A DNA stretch of 64,000 nucleotides, taken from contig NZ_CP099571.1 in the NCBI RefSeq assembly GCF_040409795.1, forward strand, positions 434,001 through 498,000, written 5' to 3'. The notes below the pieces were generated by a model. It was not told the origin of the DNA. It searched no databases and worked only from the letters and a program-made list of their open reading frames with translations. Source of the stretch: Polynucleobacter sp. MWH-UH19D (GTDB lineage Bacteria > Pseudomonadota > Gammaproteobacteria > Burkholderiales > Burkholderiaceae). The position numbers were made by a program, and so were the translations under genes. Positions 63,187-64,000 of the stretch are shown in pieces; position 1 is the first letter of the stretch, and each line of letters starts with the position of its first letter.

Positions 63187-63564
63187 ATGTGGCTATCTAT
63201 TCTTGCAATATTTTTCGGTGCCGGTTTCGGTGCTTTGTTAAGAGCAGGGTTTAATGTTCTGACTGTTAGCGCTGCTTCTGTTATTCCTTTGGGCACGTTG
63301 CTCTCGAATATGGTGGGTGGATATTTGGTTGGTTTGGCAGTTGCCTACTTTGGCAACAATCCACAGTTATCACCCGAGTGGAAGTTACTCGTTGTGACTG
63401 GCTTCTTAGGCGGTCTTACAACCTTTTCCAGCTTCTCTGCTGAAGTGGTTGGCTTTATTCAACGTGGCGAATTTACTTGGGCCTTAGGCACAGCGATGTT
63501 ACACCTTGTCGGCTCTTTGATATTGACCTTTTTGGGTATTCTGACTTATCAAGCATTGAAATAA
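63187..63564 (+). CDS. crcB: Fluoride channel CrcB/Fluc
   Basis: 125 aa with four membrane helices forming a dual-topology dimer that exports F-. Markers: G-A-G-F-G-A-L-L-R near the start, G-T-L-L-S-N-M-V-G and the G-F-L-G-G-L-T-T-F-S-S-F-S motif with the pore Phe residues. No fluoride riboswitch is evident in the 32-bp gap before it. Confidence 0.95.
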   Translation: MWLSILAIFFGAGFGALLRAGFNVLTVSAASVIPLGTLLSNMVGGYLVGLAVAYFGNNPQLSPEWKLLVVTGFLGGLTTFSSFSAEVVGFIQRGEFTWALGTAMLHLVGSLILTFLGILTYQALK

Positions 63565-63594
63565 AAAAGGGGCATATAAGTCTTATAAGCCCCC
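63562..63594. terminator. Terminator between crcB and the Bug receptor gene
   Basis: GGGGC-TATAAG / TTATA-GCCCC inverted repeat; six Ts follow on the minus strand, so it mainly ends the minus-strand gene. Confidence 0.88.
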
Positions 63595-63614
63595 GATTGA
63601 ATAGATCAAATGAT

Positions 63615-64000
63615 TTATTCTGGTTTGATATTGGCTGTTTTTACAACGCCACTCCACTTCGTAGACTCAGATTTAATGAGTGCCGCAAAATCAGCTGGTG
63701 TACCGCCACCAATTTCATTACCTTGTGACAGCATTAACTCTCTCAATTGAGGATCTTTGAGGGCTTCATTCGCTGCGGCATTGAGTTTATCGATAATGGC
63801 CTTAGGTGTACCTTTGGGTGCGATCAGGCCTTGCCAGTTCAATACCTCTACTTTTGGGTAGCCTGCTTCAGCAAATGTGGGGACATTGGGCAGCAATGGT
63901 GAGCGTTTTTTACTGGTAATGGCAATGGCGCGCAATTTATCACCCTTGATGCTAGGCATTGCGGAATACATCTGATCAAACATCATGGAGACATTGCCTG
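63615..64000 (-). CDS. Bug-family tripartite tricarboxylate receptor, C-terminal part (cut by window end)
   Basis: At least 128 aa, open to the last base of the window. The C-terminal half of a TctC/Bug periplasmic binding protein: I-K-G-D-K-L-R-A-I-A-I-T-S, P-N-V-P-T-F-A-E-A-G-Y and G-L-I-A-P-K-G-T-P-K-A-I-I-D-K-L are the family signature. These receptors feed carboxylates to TctAB permeases or stand alone as orphans, very frequent in Burkholderiales. N-terminal signal peptide is outside the window. Confidence 0.93.
   Translation of the reverse strand, partial: GNVSMMFDQMYSAMPSIKGDKLRAIAITSKKRSPLLPNVPTFAEAGYPKVEVLNWQGLIAPKGTPKAIIDKLNAAANEALKDPQLRELMLSQGNEIGGGTPADFAALIKSESTKWSGVVKTANIKPE

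Noticed and set aside
1..64000. CRISPR arrays, rRNA operon, prophage, IS elements or toxin-antitoxin pairs
   Set aside because: No direct-repeat arrays, transposase frames, integrase frames or att-like repeats at the tRNA genes were seen.

Overview
The window is a chromosomal segment of a free-living betaproteobacterium, most likely a Polynucleobacter-like member of the Burkholderiaceae. This is inferred from the compact layout, a moderate (mid-40s %) GC content judged by eye, and typical betaproteobacterial gene orders: yceD-rpmF-plsX-fabH-fabD-fabG-acpP-fabF, mucD-lepA-lepB-rnc-era-recO-pdxJ-acpS-nagZ, efp-earP/uvrC-pgsA-tRNAs, and rpsF-priB-rpsR-rplI-dnaB. Genes carry many ATGA/TAATG overlaps and very short spacers. 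I see no rRNA, CRISPR array, prophage or insertion sequence. The one clear mobile element is an intein inside dnaB.

Layout. 1-2.7 kb: end of a HAD phosphatase gene, an S49 membrane peptidase, an RsmI-family methyltransferase and a Maf/YceF pyrophosphatase. 2.8-9.2 kb: YceD, ribosomal protein L32 and the fatty-acid biosynthesis operon. 9.2-18.2 kb: periplasmic protease MucD/DegQ (without the usual rpoE-rseAB genes in front), then the LepA/LepB/RNase III/Era/RecO/PdxJ/AcpS/NagZ string. 18.2-23.4 kb: EF-P with its arginine rhamnosyltransferase EarP, UvrC, PgsA, tRNA-Gly and tRNA-Cys, and a lipoprotein. 23.4-29.4 kb: LexA, asparaginase, and the S6/PriB/S18/L9/DnaB operon. 29.4-39.5 kb, minus strand: NlpC/P60 lipoprotein, PhoH-like protein, peroxiredoxin, and a nearly complete L-Ara4N lipid A modification cluster (arnT-arnB-arnC-arnA split in two-arnD). 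39.6-45.7 kb: AlaA-like aminotransferase, homoserine dehydrogenase, threonine synthase, and molybdopterin genes moeA-moaD-moaE. 45.7-51.5 kb: carboxylesterase, SulP transporter, DUF2177 protein, UspA, M23 peptidase. 51.6-58.8 kb: an accessory catabolic module with an enolase-superfamily dehydratase, a TRAP-TAXI transporter, a DHDPS-family lyase, a D-2-hydroxyacid dehydrogenase and a 3-hydroxyacyl-CoA-dehydrogenase-family enzyme. 58.8-64 kb: MFS exporter, cytochrome b561, cytochrome c', M50 peptidase, two unannotated-size small genes, DODA-type dioxygenase, CrcB, and part of a Bug-type receptor.

The most notable element is the DnaB intein. It starts with Ala, ends in His-Asn before a Thr, carries the Trp/Cys/Thr triplet of class 3 inteins, and contains both LAGLIDADG motifs, so it looks like an intact homing element inserted in the Walker A loop of the replicative helicase. 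Other points of interest are a structured, promoter-to-terminator segment in front of phoH (candidate small RNA or attenuating leader), a lexA/asparaginase divergent promoter predicted to give two leaderless mRNAs, start codons of earP and uvrC that share a CATG, a terminator between two adjacent tRNA genes, and two small genes at 62.0-62.4 kb.
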